Positions 8,701 to 17,556 of a stretch of DNA of 64,000 nt are shown one piece after another. Both the position numbers and the translations under genes were made by a program. Source of the DNA: Sulfurimonas sediminis (GTDB lineage: Bacteria > Campylobacterota > Campylobacteria > Campylobacterales > Sulfurimonadaceae); contig NZ_CP041235.1 of the NCBI RefSeq assembly GCF_014905115.1, positions 434,001 through 498,000 on the forward strand. The letters are read 5' to 3'. The notes beneath the pieces were generated by a model that saw nothing but the letters and a program-made list of their open reading frames with translations, was not told the DNA's origin and searched no databases. The first letter of the stretch is position 1, and each line of letters begins with the position of its first letter.

Positions 8701-8723
8701 TGGTGTTACAATATGTAACACCA
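8701..8723. promoter_or_regulatory. 23-bp perfect palindrome upstream of dab operon (operator candidate)
   Basis: Arms TGGTGTTAC (8701-8709) and GTAACACCA (8715-8723) separated by AATAT. It lies about 100 bp upstream of the TATAAT box of the PII-dabB-dabA operon and about 270 bp from the divergent oxidoreductase start. The inner TGTTAC-N5-GTAACA also fits the loose T-N11-A pattern of LysR-type regulators such as CbbR, but no regulator gene lies nearby. Confidence 0.5.
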
Positions 8724-8826
8724 AAGGATAGCCGGATTATCTCAAATGGCTGTATAGTGAGATTTAACCTAAATATTAGCTGTAGTAATCTATGACTGAT
8801 TCTATTTTTAGCCGAGCTTAAAAGTT

Positions 8827-8832
8827 ATAATG
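8827..8832 (+). promoter_or_regulatory. -10 box for PII-dab operon
   Basis: TATAAT 38 bp before the PII start codon. Campylobacterotal sigma-70 promoters depend mainly on the -10 element; no clear -35 box is seen. Confidence 0.5.
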
Positions 8833-8869
8833 TTTAAATTGCTGCCATATAAATATAAAAGGGTTCAAT

Positions 8870-9265
8870 ATGGTTCAGGTTAATAGTATTATAGATCCGT
8901 CAGCACTTAATGATGTGTTGCATGGCTTAGAAGAAGAGGGAATACAGGGTGTTACTGTAACAAGAGTATTAGGAAAAGGTTGTTGGGACGGTACAGAAAC
9001 CGAATTGACAGAAAAGGTAATGGTTATTGTTATAGTTCCCAATAAGATTTATAAAGACAAAGCAATGGAGGCTATTCGTGCAAATGCACAGGACATAGAG
9101 CACGGTGCAGGAAAAATCTGGGTCGTGCCTGTGTTGGAAGTTGAACGTATCCGTACCGGCGAAAGAGATTTGGATGCTTTGGAAAAGACTATAGTGAAAA
9201 ACAAGAAAAAATCGAATGATATTGATTTAGATGCTTTCAGTGCTATTGATACACCGGCGAGCTAA
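8870..9265 (+). CDS. PII-like signalling protein linked to inorganic-carbon uptake
   Basis: 131-aa PII-superfamily protein. The C-terminal signature GAGKIWVVPVLEVERIRTGE (about residues 82-101) is the classic GlnB/GlnK trimer motif. The T-loop region (LGKGCWDGTETELTEK) is shorter than in GlnK and lacks the uridylylated RGxxxxY. A 30-residue charged C-terminal tail is added. It is 28 bp upstream of dabB, so it probably tunes bicarbonate uptake by nucleotide or bicarbonate status, as SbtB does for SbtA in cyanobacteria. PII genes beside dab loci are known in chemoautotrophs. The effector is not readable from sequence. Confidence 0.85.
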   Translation: MVQVNSIIDPSALNDVLHGLEEEGIQGVTVTRVLGKGCWDGTETELTEKVMVIVIVPNKIYKDKAMEAIRANAQDIEHGAGKIWVVPVLEVERIRTGERDLDALEKTIVKNKKKSNDIDLDAFSAIDTPAS

Positions 9266-9293
9266 GTATTAGCACCAGAAAACAGGAGTTTTA

Positions 9294-10904
9294 ATGGAAA
9301 AAATTATACTGCTTATTCCGGGTATTCCTATTGTGATAGCATTTTTGCTGATTTTTGTGAAGAAAAAAGAGTTTATTCCGAAAATCAGTCTTATTTTGTC
9401 CAGTATGATAGCCTTGCTCGGACTCTACGGAGCGTATTATGTTATAAGCAATGATACCCAAATCACAGGATTTGGCGGCCTGCTTATATATAATCAGCTT
9501 TCAGCCGTTTTGGTGCCCTATGTTGCAATTCTTGGTCTGGTAATTCGTAAATATGCTACAAAATATATGTGGGATGAAGCAGGGTATAAAAGATTTTTCA
9601 TTCTTTTGAACTTTATTTTTGCGTCAATATATTTACTGGTTATGAGTAACAATCTGATTGTTTTGGCTCTGGCATGGCAGCTGATGAGTATCGGTCTGTA
9701 TCTGCTTGTCTCATTTAATGTCGGTTCAAAAACAGCAGTAAAAAATGCAAGATGGACTATGTATATACACAAAGGCGCCGATCTGGTTTTTTTACTGGCT
9801 GTGATACTGACATATAAAACATTTCAGAGTCTCGATCTTGCAACGCTGAGTGAAAAGTGGCTGCTTATGTCAAAAACATCGGTTGATGAGCCGATAATCT
9901 TTGTAATCGGGCTGCTTTTTTTAATTGCCGCGATGATGAAATCTGCCATCGTGCCGTTTCATATCTGGCTGCCTTACACTTCTGAAGCGCCAACCCCGGT
10001 ATCGGGATTGATGCATGCGGGTGTTGTCAATGTAGGCGGTATACTGCTCAACAAGCTTGCTTATCTGTTGATGCTGACGCCGGGCGTACTCAATATCGCT
10101 TTTGGCATTGGACTTTTTACCGCAATATTTGCATCGGCTTTGATGCTGGTGGTATCAGATATCAAGCGTTCTCTCGGATACTCTACTGTAGGACAGATGG
10201 GGTACATGATCATGGAAATCGGTTTGGGTGCATTTTCACTTGCCGTCTATCATCTTATCGTGCACGGTATTTTCAAAGCAACACTCTTCTTGGAATCAGG
10301 GGCTTTGATTAAATATGCCCGACATGATCCCAATATACCCGAACGCCTCTCCTATAAAGTATTTTGGGAGGATAAAACAGGCAACAGGAGTAACAGACTC
10401 TTTTATCTGATTGCACTTTTTACCATTTTGCCGGTTCTGGCTTTTATAGGGGTGAAAATGGTACTGAGTGAAGAGTTCTTTGAATTTAATGCGGCTATTG
10501 TTATACTCGCCTTTGCCTGGTTGACAGGAACACAGCTTTTCCTGTCATTCTTTAAAGTCTCAAAGTCTGATTCGATACAAGTTATTCTGGCACTTGTCAG
10601 CACATTTGTTCTGATTTTGTTTACCTATGAGTTTATCGGTCTGACACTTGAGCATTTTTTATATGGTGAGGATGCCTTACTCTTTTATAAAGCGGCAACA
10701 CTGAATGTGACGATGGCAAGTTCCATGGTTATGCTGGCTGTCATTATGACTATTGGCTGGCTCTTTATGTATAAACAGCATTTTGTGGAAATTTCCCATG
10801 CTGACATAAAACCAAGTAAAATGAAGTGGCTCTTTTACAAACTGTTGGCAAAAGAAGGGTTCTATTTTGAAATATTTAAGCGTTCTAAAAAAGGGAGACT
10901 ATGA
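9294..10904 (+). CDS. dabB: DabB, NuoL-like membrane subunit of the DAB inorganic-carbon pump
   Basis: 536-aa polytopic membrane protein of the proton-conducting NuoL/MrpA antiporter family with a dozen or more hydrophobic helices. Family marks include PFHIWLPYTSEAPTPVSGLMHAGVVN, the lysine/histidine helix region around residues 225-250, and HLIVHGIFKATLF. In DAB systems this subunit is thought to couple cation flow to the DabA carbonic-anhydrase-like subunit, giving vectorial CO2 to bicarbonate conversion in the cytoplasm. It is a stand-alone NuoL homologue, not part of a complex I operon, and is followed by dabA. The stop overlaps the next gene through ATGA. Confidence 0.92.
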   Translation: MEKIILLIPGIPIVIAFLLIFVKKKEFIPKISLILSSMIALLGLYGAYYVISNDTQITGFGGLLIYNQLSAVLVPYVAILGLVIRKYATKYMWDEAGYKRFFILLNFIFASIYLLVMSNNLIVLALAWQLMSIGLYLLVSFNVGSKTAVKNARWTMYIHKGADLVFLLAVILTYKTFQSLDLATLSEKWLLMSKTSVDEPIIFVIGLLFLIAAMMKSAIVPFHIWLPYTSEAPTPVSGLMHAGVVNVGGILLNKLAYLLMLTPGVLNIAFGIGLFTAIFASALMLVVSDIKRSLGYSTVGQMGYMIMEIGLGAFSLAVYHLIVHGIFKATLFLESGALIKYARHDPNIPERLSYKVFWEDKTGNRSNRLFYLIALFTILPVLAFIGVKMVLSEEFFEFNAAIVILAFAWLTGTQLFLSFFKVSKSDSIQVILALVSTFVLILFTYEFIGLTLEHFLYGEDALLFYKAATLNVTMASSMVMLAVIMTIGWLFMYKQHFVEISHADIKPSKMKWLFYKLLAKEGFYFEIFKRSKKGRL

Positions 10905-11632
10905 TATCTGGTATTTTATTATTTGTGTTAGCCGCAGGATTTCCTTATTATGTTTTTCTGGAAAAAAGCAAGAGGATTGGCAGCAAAGGTATCTTTTTAT
11001 TGAGTGGCCTTTTGCTTTTATGTGCAATAATACTCTCTTTTTTCATAGAAAATGAACATCCGACTTCACTTGTCGTGATATCGTTTTTCAGTGCATTGTA
11101 TACTATATACAGGGCTACAAAAACAACAAATTTTTATAAGCTCGGATACTATTTTATTTTTATAAATGCTCCGTTTTTTATGCTTTTTGAAGACAAGGGA
11201 GCCTTTTACAGTCTCTCTTTGCTGGTCTCTCTGCTTGGGATCTATTTTATAGGAAGGTTTTATGAAAAAAATTATGGCAGTGCAAACTATCTTGCTGTAA
11301 GAGGCGTAACACTTGCCACACCTTATCTGAGTATCTATATTACTGTGTATCTGCTTTGTATAGCTCTCTATCCTCCCTTTCCAAATTCGCTCTTTTTTTT
11401 GAATTATCTCTTTACGGGGGAACCGTTCAGGCTTTGGTCTATAGTTGTTATAACACTTTTTACAGGAAACTTTTTCTTGGCTATGAGAGTTATGGAAAAG
11501 TCACTTTTTGGAAAGCCGAATTTAAATATTCACTATGTGGATTTGACTTTTAAAGAAAAACTGTTGCATTTATCTGTTGTTACAGTTTTACTCGGACTGA
11601 GTATATATGGACTGAAGGAGCTGCTTTTATGA
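10901..11632 (+). CDS. membrane protein between dabB and dabA, unknown role
   Basis: 243 aa with about seven predicted transmembrane helices (start MISGILLFVLAAGFPYYVFLE). It overlaps dabB and dabA by four bases each (ATGA at both ends), so it is translationally coupled within the operon. I do not recognise the family. It has no catalytic motif; the last helices are followed by a short tail (GLKELLL). Two-gene DabAB systems function without such a protein, so this may be an extra membrane subunit completing a shortened DabB or stabilising the complex. That is inference from position only. Confidence 0.75.
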   Translation: MISGILLFVLAAGFPYYVFLEKSKRIGSKGIFLLSGLLLLCAIILSFFIENEHPTSLVVISFFSALYTIYRATKTTNFYKLGYYFIFINAPFFMLFEDKGAFYSLSLLVSLLGIYFIGRFYEKNYGSANYLAVRGVTLATPYLSIYITVYLLCIALYPPFPNSLFFLNYLFTGEPFRLWSIVVITLFTGNFFLAMRVMEKSLFGKPNLNIHYVDLTFKEKLLHLSVVTVLLGLSIYGLKELLL

Positions 11633-14505
11633 GTACAATCATGCAAAAGCTTGATGCTGTCAAAGGCACGGTACCCCACTACTGGCCAATCGGCGCATTT
11701 ATTCATCACAACCCTTTAAAAGGTTTTGAACATCTCCATTTTAAAGAGGGAGTGGCCAAGGCACAGAGTATTTTTGGCGGGAATGTTTACATGCAACCGT
11801 CGTATTATCTGAATCTTTACAAAGAGGGTAAAATCAATTCTGATTTGCTGGAAGCAAACTTAAAAGAGATACTCAAAAGTGACGGATTGCAGGAACATTA
11901 TGATCTGGCAAAAAAATGCCTGACAGAAGTTAACCCGAAATGGAACAGTCTTCGAAGCACTGCAGATTTAAACGAACATGAAATTGATGAAGACCTGTTG
12001 GCATATCTTGATGAAAAGTTTTTTTATCATAACAAAGAAAAGTGGATAGAAAAACTGACAAAGCATATGACACTCTATGAGATCAATGATATTCTTTTTG
12101 AGCATGATAACAAAGAGATGATAGAAAAAGATATTATTGAGTACATCACCAGATTTCTGGATGAGCAACTGACAACCATCACTATGCCAAACAGAGAACT
12201 GGGAATGTTTGAAACATTTAAACTGTATGAAAACTTTGACTATGCGAAGGACTCTGAGTCTTTTGTGAATGAAGCGCTTCAAAAGCTGAAAGTGAAAAAT
12301 GTCGAGCAGTATCTGCTTGCACATATTTTAAAATTGCACGGATGGGCAGGATTTATAAAATACCGTTCTGAAGATCCTGACTATTTTTCACAGCAGGAGT
12401 ATCCGTCATCACTTATGGATTATATGGCGATCAGACTCTATTTTGAACTTGCCTATCTTCAGCACAGACAAATCAACAATTTCGAACTGCTGGACTCTTT
12501 TGTGAAAAAAAACAGTGCCTGTGTCATTTTGAAAATACTGCAGGCAAAAGGGGATCTGCCCGGCAAATATATAGATGCCATACAGGAGCATCAAGATTAT
12601 GAACAGATTTTAGAAAACTATGTGCAGGATGAACTCAAACTCGATGCCAAGCAGGTACATCTCTCAAGTGCTCAGCTGAATAATAAAAAGATTGCCTTGA
12701 CAGAGTTGGCCAAAATTATGGAAACACTGCGTTCAGAAGAGGGATATATCTGGCTGAAATCTCTTGAAGACAGCTATATTCATGCTTTTATTGATGAGAT
12801 GAAACTGACGGAAACAGTTGATGGGCAGAGGCCTCTGGCTTCTGCCACATTTTGTCTGGATGTGCGTTCGGAACTGATGAGAAGATCTCTGGAGAGCAGA
12901 GGTAATTATGTAACATACGGGGCAGGAGGCTTTTTAGGTTTTCCTATTGCTTTTGTGGAGTTTGACAAGGCACATGAACAGTTTTTATGTCCGGCGGTGG
13001 TAAAACCCGGCAATATTATATTTGAACTCCCAAAAGAAGCGCATGAAGAGTACAGTTCGAAAAAAATTATGAACAAAACTACAAAAAAAGTTTTAAGTGA
13101 TTTAAAAAACAATCCTTATACTCCTTATATAATGGTAGAGGCAATAGGCTGGATTTTTGGAATAAATCTTTTTGGTAAAACATTTTCTCCAAGAAAAACA
13201 AACAAATTTCTGTCCGGCTTCAAAGCACAAAAGCCTAAAACCACATATACGCTGGACAAACTCTCAGAACAAGAGATAGAGATGTATGTCAACAAAATAC
13301 ACAAGTATGTGATTGTGGAAGCTTTGAAAAACAGTGCATCGCAGGAGTATGCGGCAGAAGAGATTCAGGACATTCGTGATCATCTGGTTTTCGAAAAAGA
13401 GTTGTCACTGGATATTCCAAAAGAGTTGCTGGAAAAACTGCGCACGAAGTACAAAATAACACGCAAAGATTATGAGTATCAGAAGAACAAACTCAAAATG
13501 GTCGGATTTACACTTGAAGAGAAAGTACAATACCTCTACAGTTTTTTGATGATGATAGGTCAGGTGGATAATTTTGCCGAGTTTGTCATTCTCTGCGGAC
13601 ACCAAAGTGTTTCAGACAACAACCCGTTTGAATCGGCACTTGACTGTGGCGCATGTGGCGGGAGCAGCAGTTTGCCAAACAACAGAGCCCTCTGTATGAT
13701 AGCCAATTCGCAAGATGTAAGAGAAGCTATAGCTAAAAAAGGAATTGTCATTCCTGATGATGTTAAATTTATGCCGGCTTTACATGTAACGAGTACAGAT
13801 GAGATAAAATTTTATGATACAGATGTTCTCACGCAAGAAGAGTTGCAAAAATTCAAAAAGGTTATGGCGGATTTTGAAGAAGCTTCAAAAATTGCGCGCC
13901 AGGAAAGAATCACCCAGCTGCCATATACAAATACCCAGGAAGATATCATGGTGAAATCAATGGACTGGTCAGAACCAAGACCGGAGTGGGGACTGGCAGG
14001 AAATATGGGTGTTTTTGCCGGTCCAAGAAACTCTATAAAACACATGGCATTTCAAAACCGGCTTTTTATGCACTCGTATGATGCCTCTTTGGATAATGAA
14101 AATGCGGATATTTTGACAAAAATTTTCAACGGACCTCTTATTGTTGGTGAGTGGATTAATCTTGAACACTATTTTTCCACAGTAGACAATACAGTTTATG
14201 GGGCAGGTTCCAAAGTCTATCATAACATTGTTGCAAAAGTCGGGGTTTTTAACGGTAACTACGGGGATCTTAAAATAGGACTCCCGACACAGTCTGTTAT
14301 GCTCGAGGGCAAAGCCTACCATGAACCGGTACGACTGCTTACCTATATGGAAGCCCCTTTGGAAGCAGTGGGCAAGGCGGTTGAAAATTCGGTAGCCAAA
14401 GAGTTTATTTTAAATGAATGGATACGACCTGTCATCATTGACAAAAAAGCGAAGAAGGTCTATTCGTATGAATCAGGTGATTTTAAAGTTATAAAAGAGT
14501 TTTAA
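11629..14505 (+). CDS. dabA: DabA, UPF0753/DUF2309 zinc-dependent subunit of inorganic-carbon pump
   Basis: 958-aa DabA. N-terminal VPHYWPIGAFIHHNPLKGFE is the family hallmark. Putative zinc and catalytic residues resembling a beta-carbonic anhydrase are present: C409 and D411 in CLDVRSE, H658 in CGHQSVSDNNPFESALDCGACGG and C673 in the same segment. C-terminal GNMGVFAGPRN and RLLTYMEAPLE blocks are also family-conserved. The protein is expected to sit on the cytoplasmic face with DabB and hydrate incoming CO2 in an energy-coupled way. It ends the operon. Length is slightly above the 800-900 aa typical of DabA; one insertion appears in the N-terminal third. Confidence 0.93.
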   Translation: MSTIMQKLDAVKGTVPHYWPIGAFIHHNPLKGFEHLHFKEGVAKAQSIFGGNVYMQPSYYLNLYKEGKINSDLLEANLKEILKSDGLQEHYDLAKKCLTEVNPKWNSLRSTADLNEHEIDEDLLAYLDEKFFYHNKEKWIEKLTKHMTLYEINDILFEHDNKEMIEKDIIEYITRFLDEQLTTITMPNRELGMFETFKLYENFDYAKDSESFVNEALQKLKVKNVEQYLLAHILKLHGWAGFIKYRSEDPDYFSQQEYPSSLMDYMAIRLYFELAYLQHRQINNFELLDSFVKKNSACVILKILQAKGDLPGKYIDAIQEHQDYEQILENYVQDELKLDAKQVHLSSAQLNNKKIALTELAKIMETLRSEEGYIWLKSLEDSYIHAFIDEMKLTETVDGQRPLASATFCLDVRSELMRRSLESRGNYVTYGAGGFLGFPIAFVEFDKAHEQFLCPAVVKPGNIIFELPKEAHEEYSSKKIMNKTTKKVLSDLKNNPYTPYIMVEAIGWIFGINLFGKTFSPRKTNKFLSGFKAQKPKTTYTLDKLSEQEIEMYVNKIHKYVIVEALKNSASQEYAAEEIQDIRDHLVFEKELSLDIPKELLEKLRTKYKITRKDYEYQKNKLKMVGFTLEEKVQYLYSFLMMIGQVDNFAEFVILCGHQSVSDNNPFESALDCGACGGSSSLPNNRALCMIANSQDVREAIAKKGIVIPDDVKFMPALHVTSTDEIKFYDTDVLTQEELQKFKKVMADFEEASKIARQERITQLPYTNTQEDIMVKSMDWSEPRPEWGLAGNMGVFAGPRNSIKHMAFQNRLFMHSYDASLDNENADILTKIFNGPLIVGEWINLEHYFSTVDNTVYGAGSKVYHNIVAKVGVFNGNYGDLKIGLPTQSVMLEGKAYHEPVRLLTYMEAPLEAVGKAVENSVAKEFILNEWIRPVIIDKKAKKVYSYESGDFKVIKEF

Positions 14506-14506
14506 T

Positions 14507-14532
14507 AGTATGTTTTCTTAACCATACTTTTA
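14507..14532 (+). terminator. weak terminator after dabA
   Basis: AGTATG (14507-14512) can pair with CATACT (14523-14528), followed by TTTT. The stem is short (6 bp) and the T-run brief, so termination may be partial. Confidence 0.35.
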
Positions 14533-14578
14533 AGCGCAAAGTGATATAAATAAGTAATACTATACAAAGGAAAGATTA

Positions 14579-14917
14579 ATGTATACAATAGAAATTGACA
14601 AAGAGTGCAGTTGCTTTAAAAAAAGCGGATTTGAAAACAATATGACATTTGAGTCAAGAGAAGATATGATCAATAAGGCAAGAGTAATGGAGTGCCGAAT
14701 GAATCAGGAGTTTTGTATGAAACACTTTTTTCAGGCAGTAGACTATGGAGACAAAATAATCATTCACAGTACTGTGCGACCTGTAGAAGATGAAGATGAA
14801 GATATCGAAGATGCAAGAGACTTGGTACAAAGAAGTGGCGTAACTATAGGTTTTGATGCCTCTGAAAGCACACCAAACGGAAAAGAAAACTGCAACACAC
14901 CAAGCTCTGATTTTTAA
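14579..14917 (+). CDS. small acidic cysteine-containing hypothetical protein
   Basis: 112 aa, unrecognised. The start ATG has AAAGGAAAG upstream. The N-terminal half holds CSCFKKSG and a later MECRMNQEFCMKHFF segment, so four or more cysteines could bind metal. The C-terminal third is strongly acidic (VEDEDEDIEDARD) and then low in complexity. No membrane segment or signal peptide. It is in the same direction as dabA but with its own 70-bp gap and probable promoter, so co-function with the carbon pump is possible but unproven. Confidence 0.7.
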   Translation: MYTIEIDKECSCFKKSGFENNMTFESREDMINKARVMECRMNQEFCMKHFFQAVDYGDKIIIHSTVRPVEDEDEDIEDARDLVQRSGVTIGFDASESTPNGKENCNTPSSDF

Positions 14918-14926
14918 AGCCAGGCA

Positions 14927-15056
14927 TCTTTTTCGGAACCGGTACTTCAGTGCCGGCTGAGAGTGGCAGGACTATTGCAACAGCCGGCACTACAGAAAAA
15001 AATTTAGTTTTTTTCACAAGTCACGCTTTAGCGTTAGAAAGTACCGATTCCGAAAT
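14927..15056. repeat. intergenic hairpin repeat, family R, copy 1
   Basis: About 130 bp of nested inverted repeats. The ends read CTTTTTCGGAACCGGTACTT at the left and, on the other strand, TTTCGGAATCGGTACTTTC at the right. Inside are GTGCCGGCTG/CAGCCGGCAC arms, a GAAAAAAATTTAGTTTTTTTC stretch and an ACGCT-TT-AGCGT hairpin (15023-15034). Related copies are at 21607-21673, 21716-21817, 29697-29746 and 61205-61337. It is non-coding and looks like a small non-autonomous element. Confidence 0.75.
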
Positions 15057-15108
15057 ATTGCTTATTTTTATTTTGCTATACTTGCATAAAAAAAGTGAGT
15101 GAAATTTG

Positions 15109-15498
15109 ATGCAGGATTATCTTATTGTCTTTCTTGTGCTGTATATGCTTCTGGAATTTTATGAAGTGCAGTGGCAGAAGGCTGGGACACTTATGGATAT
15201 GCTGGCACGTATGTACCGCTATTATCATAAAAATGTTCTTCTTTTTCTGATTATGCACCCGACCTTTTATTTTGCTGTCTGGTTTTTGTTTTATACCCAC
15301 TATAATCCCTATGCTTTGGCATTACTCTCTTTTAAAACTGCTGATATTGTAAGTAAAATTATTATGATTGATCAGGTTTTTATAAAAAAAGAGATATCAA
15401 AAGAGTTTGCCCAGGTATTGCTTACTCCCATAGGACCGTATCTGCCGTATGCAGGGCTTTTGCTTTATCCGTTTTTTATATATATGGCCTCAGTGTGA
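15109..15498 (+). CDS. small integral membrane protein, unknown function
   Basis: 129 aa from the ATG at 15109; a TTG one codon earlier is a less likely start. At least three hydrophobic segments are visible (DYLIVFLVLYMLLEF, NVLLFLIMHPTFYFAVWFLFYTHY, YAGLLLYPFFIYMASV). A lysine-rich cytoplasmic-type loop (QVFIKKEISKEF) lies between. Its stop overlaps the GTG start of the epimerase gene, so the two were one transcript before the insertion sequence arrived. No recognised family. Confidence 0.7.
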   Translation: MQDYLIVFLVLYMLLEFYEVQWQKAGTLMDMLARMYRYYHKNVLLFLIMHPTFYFAVWFLFYTHYNPYALALLSFKTADIVSKIIMIDQVFIKKEISKEFAQVLLTPIGPYLPYAGLLLYPFFIYMASV

Positions 15499-16247
15499 AA
15501 ATACAGAAGATAGAGACACAGACAAAGAAAAGAGCACTGAAAACGCCGTTTGTCACAGCACTCAGACGGGTAGAAAATGTGCTGTTTATCCGTGTGAAGA
15601 TTACATGTAACCAAGGTTTTTATGCTTATGGCGAAGCACCTGCCACAAAAGCAGTGACAGGGGAAGATTTGCAAAGCATTGCAAATGCGATTGGCGGGTT
15701 GAAAGATGCCTTGCTTGGTCTTGCACCGGGTGAGGCTTTACATGTAATCCATGGCAGTGCAATGGGTTCGAGTGCAAAAGCCGCTCTTGATATGGCCGTT
15801 GTCTCTTTGCTGGCACAACAGAATAATCAGACACTGTTAGAGTATCTCGGCACAAAAGATTTTTCTCCGGTTTTTACCGATATTACTGTCAGTCTCAATA
15901 ATGCAGAGAGAATGCTTGCAGATGCGAAAAAAGCTTTTGACAACGGATTTCATATTTTAAAAGTAAAGCTTGGCAGTGACATAAACCATGCTGTTGCAGT
16001 TACAAAAATGATTTGTGAGACGCTTGTGGATGCAGAGGTGCTCATAGATGCCAACCAGGCGTGGAGTCTTGAACAGTCATTATACTATGCTGAGACCGTA
16101 GAGGGATTACATGTAAGCCTGATTGAACAGCCTGTAGTTGCAGATGATTTACAGAGCCTGAAAATAATAACCCAAAAAAGCACTGTTCCTATTCTTGCGG
16201 ATGAAGCTGTTTTTACACTTGAGGATGTCAAAAGAGTGTATGAAGAG

Positions 16248-17556
16248 TAGGTAAATCCCACGAAAAATAAAATAAATCTTAATCAATAGATTCAAAAGAA
16301 CTGGAAGAAATATTGCTTAGACTCCTAAAACAAGGAGTTTACCATCAAATTAACACGCACAAAAGCCTTACTTGAATCGCTAAAAAGTATCCCAGACTAT
16401 AGAGTAGATACAGGGAAGATAGAATATCCATTGCACGAAGTTCTTTTCATGACACTTTTTGCACTTATCAAAGGAAATACAACTTTTAAGGATATATTTT
16501 CATGGATGATATATAACAAAGACAATGCAATACTCAAAGAGATTTTTGATAAAGAAGAGATAACGATTCCTTCCAAATCAACATATCATCGTTTATTGAT
16601 AAACACAGATAATAATGCTTTGGAAAAAGTATTTAGAGAGTTCTTTTTTCCATTCATTGCACAAGAAAATATTGCTATTGACGGGAAGTGGCTGAGAGGT
16701 AGCGACGTGAATGGTCAATACACACAGGAAAGACATAAAGCAATACTAAATATCTTGGATAAAGATATAAAAATAGTGTTTGCTCACAAGTTTTTAGATA
16801 AAAATAAGAGTAGCGAAATTACTGCACTCAAAGAGGTTTTAAACGATAATATTTTTAGCAATGAAGGACAGATATTTTCCTTTGATGCACTGCTTACTCA
16901 ATCAGAGATTCTCAACACTATTGATGAGCAAGGTAACAGATATATAGCAAAACTCAAAGATAACCAGAAACACCTCAAAGAGAAAGCTATAAAGACCATA
17001 GAAGAGTTTAATCAGCCTACAGATAGAGTTGATGATGAAGATAGCTATTTAACTGAAAACAACAAAAGAGTCTCTCGAAAAGTAGAAGTTTTTCAAAATA
17101 AAAGTGCTGATTTAGTTATGTATCATGAGAACTTTCAAAATATTCAATCACTCATTAAAGTGACGAAAACATTAACAAATGCACAGACTGGTGAAGTTAC
17201 AATTTCAACTCAATATTTAATGGCTAACTTTAAAACAACTGCAAAAGAGTTTCTTCAAAAGATACTGCAACATTGGAGAGTGGAAACATATCACTATCAC
17301 TTAGATATGCTTACTGAAGAAGATGACCATATAGCATATAAAGAGCCTTTCTCTATAGCTATTCTTAGAAGTTTTACTGTTAATCTTTATCAGTTGTTTT
17401 TAAATGAGAACAAAGATAAAAAGGTACTCCTAACCGGTAAAACTACAATGGCAGATATTAAAAGAAATGCTCTTTATCGTGATGATTTTAGTGTTCAATT
17501 GATTGAATCAAACTATATTGATTAAGATTTGTTTTATTTTTCGTGGGATTTACCTA
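16248..17556 (+). mobile_element. ISAs1-family insertion sequence (1309 bp)
   Basis: Complete element with terminal inverted repeats beginning TAGGTAAATCCCACG at both ends. The match is 25 bp without mismatch and about 40 bp allowing one. The flanking 10-bp duplication GTATGAAGAG lies at 16238-16247 and 17557-17566. Length, duplication size and the single transposase fit the ISAs1 family. It interrupts the dipeptide epimerase gene in the same orientation. The right repeat reaches into the end of the transposase gene. The element contains none of the TACATGTA sites common in the surrounding DNA. Confidence 0.95.
16344..17525 (+). CDS. ISAs1-family DDE transposase
   Basis: Transposase of the ISAs1/H-repeat type. 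DDE blocks are visible: IAIDGKWLRG, FDALLTQSEIL (where relatives have TDAMGCQ), and HWRVETYHYHLDMLTEEDDH. The conventional first start is TTG at 16431. Upstream the frame stays open to 16329 and encodes LTRTKALLESLKSIPDYR, which aligns with the usual N-terminus of the family. An AAGGAG site (16333-16338) lies just before ATC at 16344, the place where ATG is expected, giving 393 aa. Either ATC serves as start or the copy is crippled. Confidence 0.88.
   Translation: MKLTRTKALLESLKSIPDYRVDTGKIEYPLHEVLFMTLFALIKGNTTFKDIFSWMIYNKDNAILKEIFDKEEITIPSKSTYHRLLINTDNNALEKVFREFFFPFIAQENIAIDGKWLRGSDVNGQYTQERHKAILNILDKDIKIVFAHKFLDKNKSSEITALKEVLNDNIFSNEGQIFSFDALLTQSEILNTIDEQGNRYIAKLKDNQKHLKEKAIKTIEEFNQPTDRVDDEDSYLTENNKRVSRKVEVFQNKSADLVMYHENFQNIQSLIKVTKTLTNAQTGEVTISTQYLMANFKTTAKEFLQKILQHWRVETYHYHLDMLTEEDDHIAYKEPFSIAILRSFTVNLYQLFLNENKDKKVLLTGKTTMADIKRNALYRDDFSVQLIESNYID

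Larger units (their letters stand above)
8431..8869. other. 439-bp divergent control region between oxidoreductase operon 2 and dab operon
   Basis: Shared upstream region of the leftward oxidoreductase operon and the rightward PII-dab operon. It holds a 23-bp palindrome (8701-8723) and a TATAAT box (8827-8832). On the minus strand about 77 codons (8591-8825) lack a stop and end in protein-like text (LLQKVAQDPAKQLIYAGRLF), but there is no usual start codon. It may be a gene remnant or chance. Confidence 0.45.

Noticed and set aside
8591-8825. Minus-strand open frame with protein-like C-terminus in the dab control region
   Set aside because: No ATG, GTG or ribosome site; about 77 codons without a stop is not rare in AT-rich DNA, and a perfect palindrome lies within it. 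Kept only as a note.
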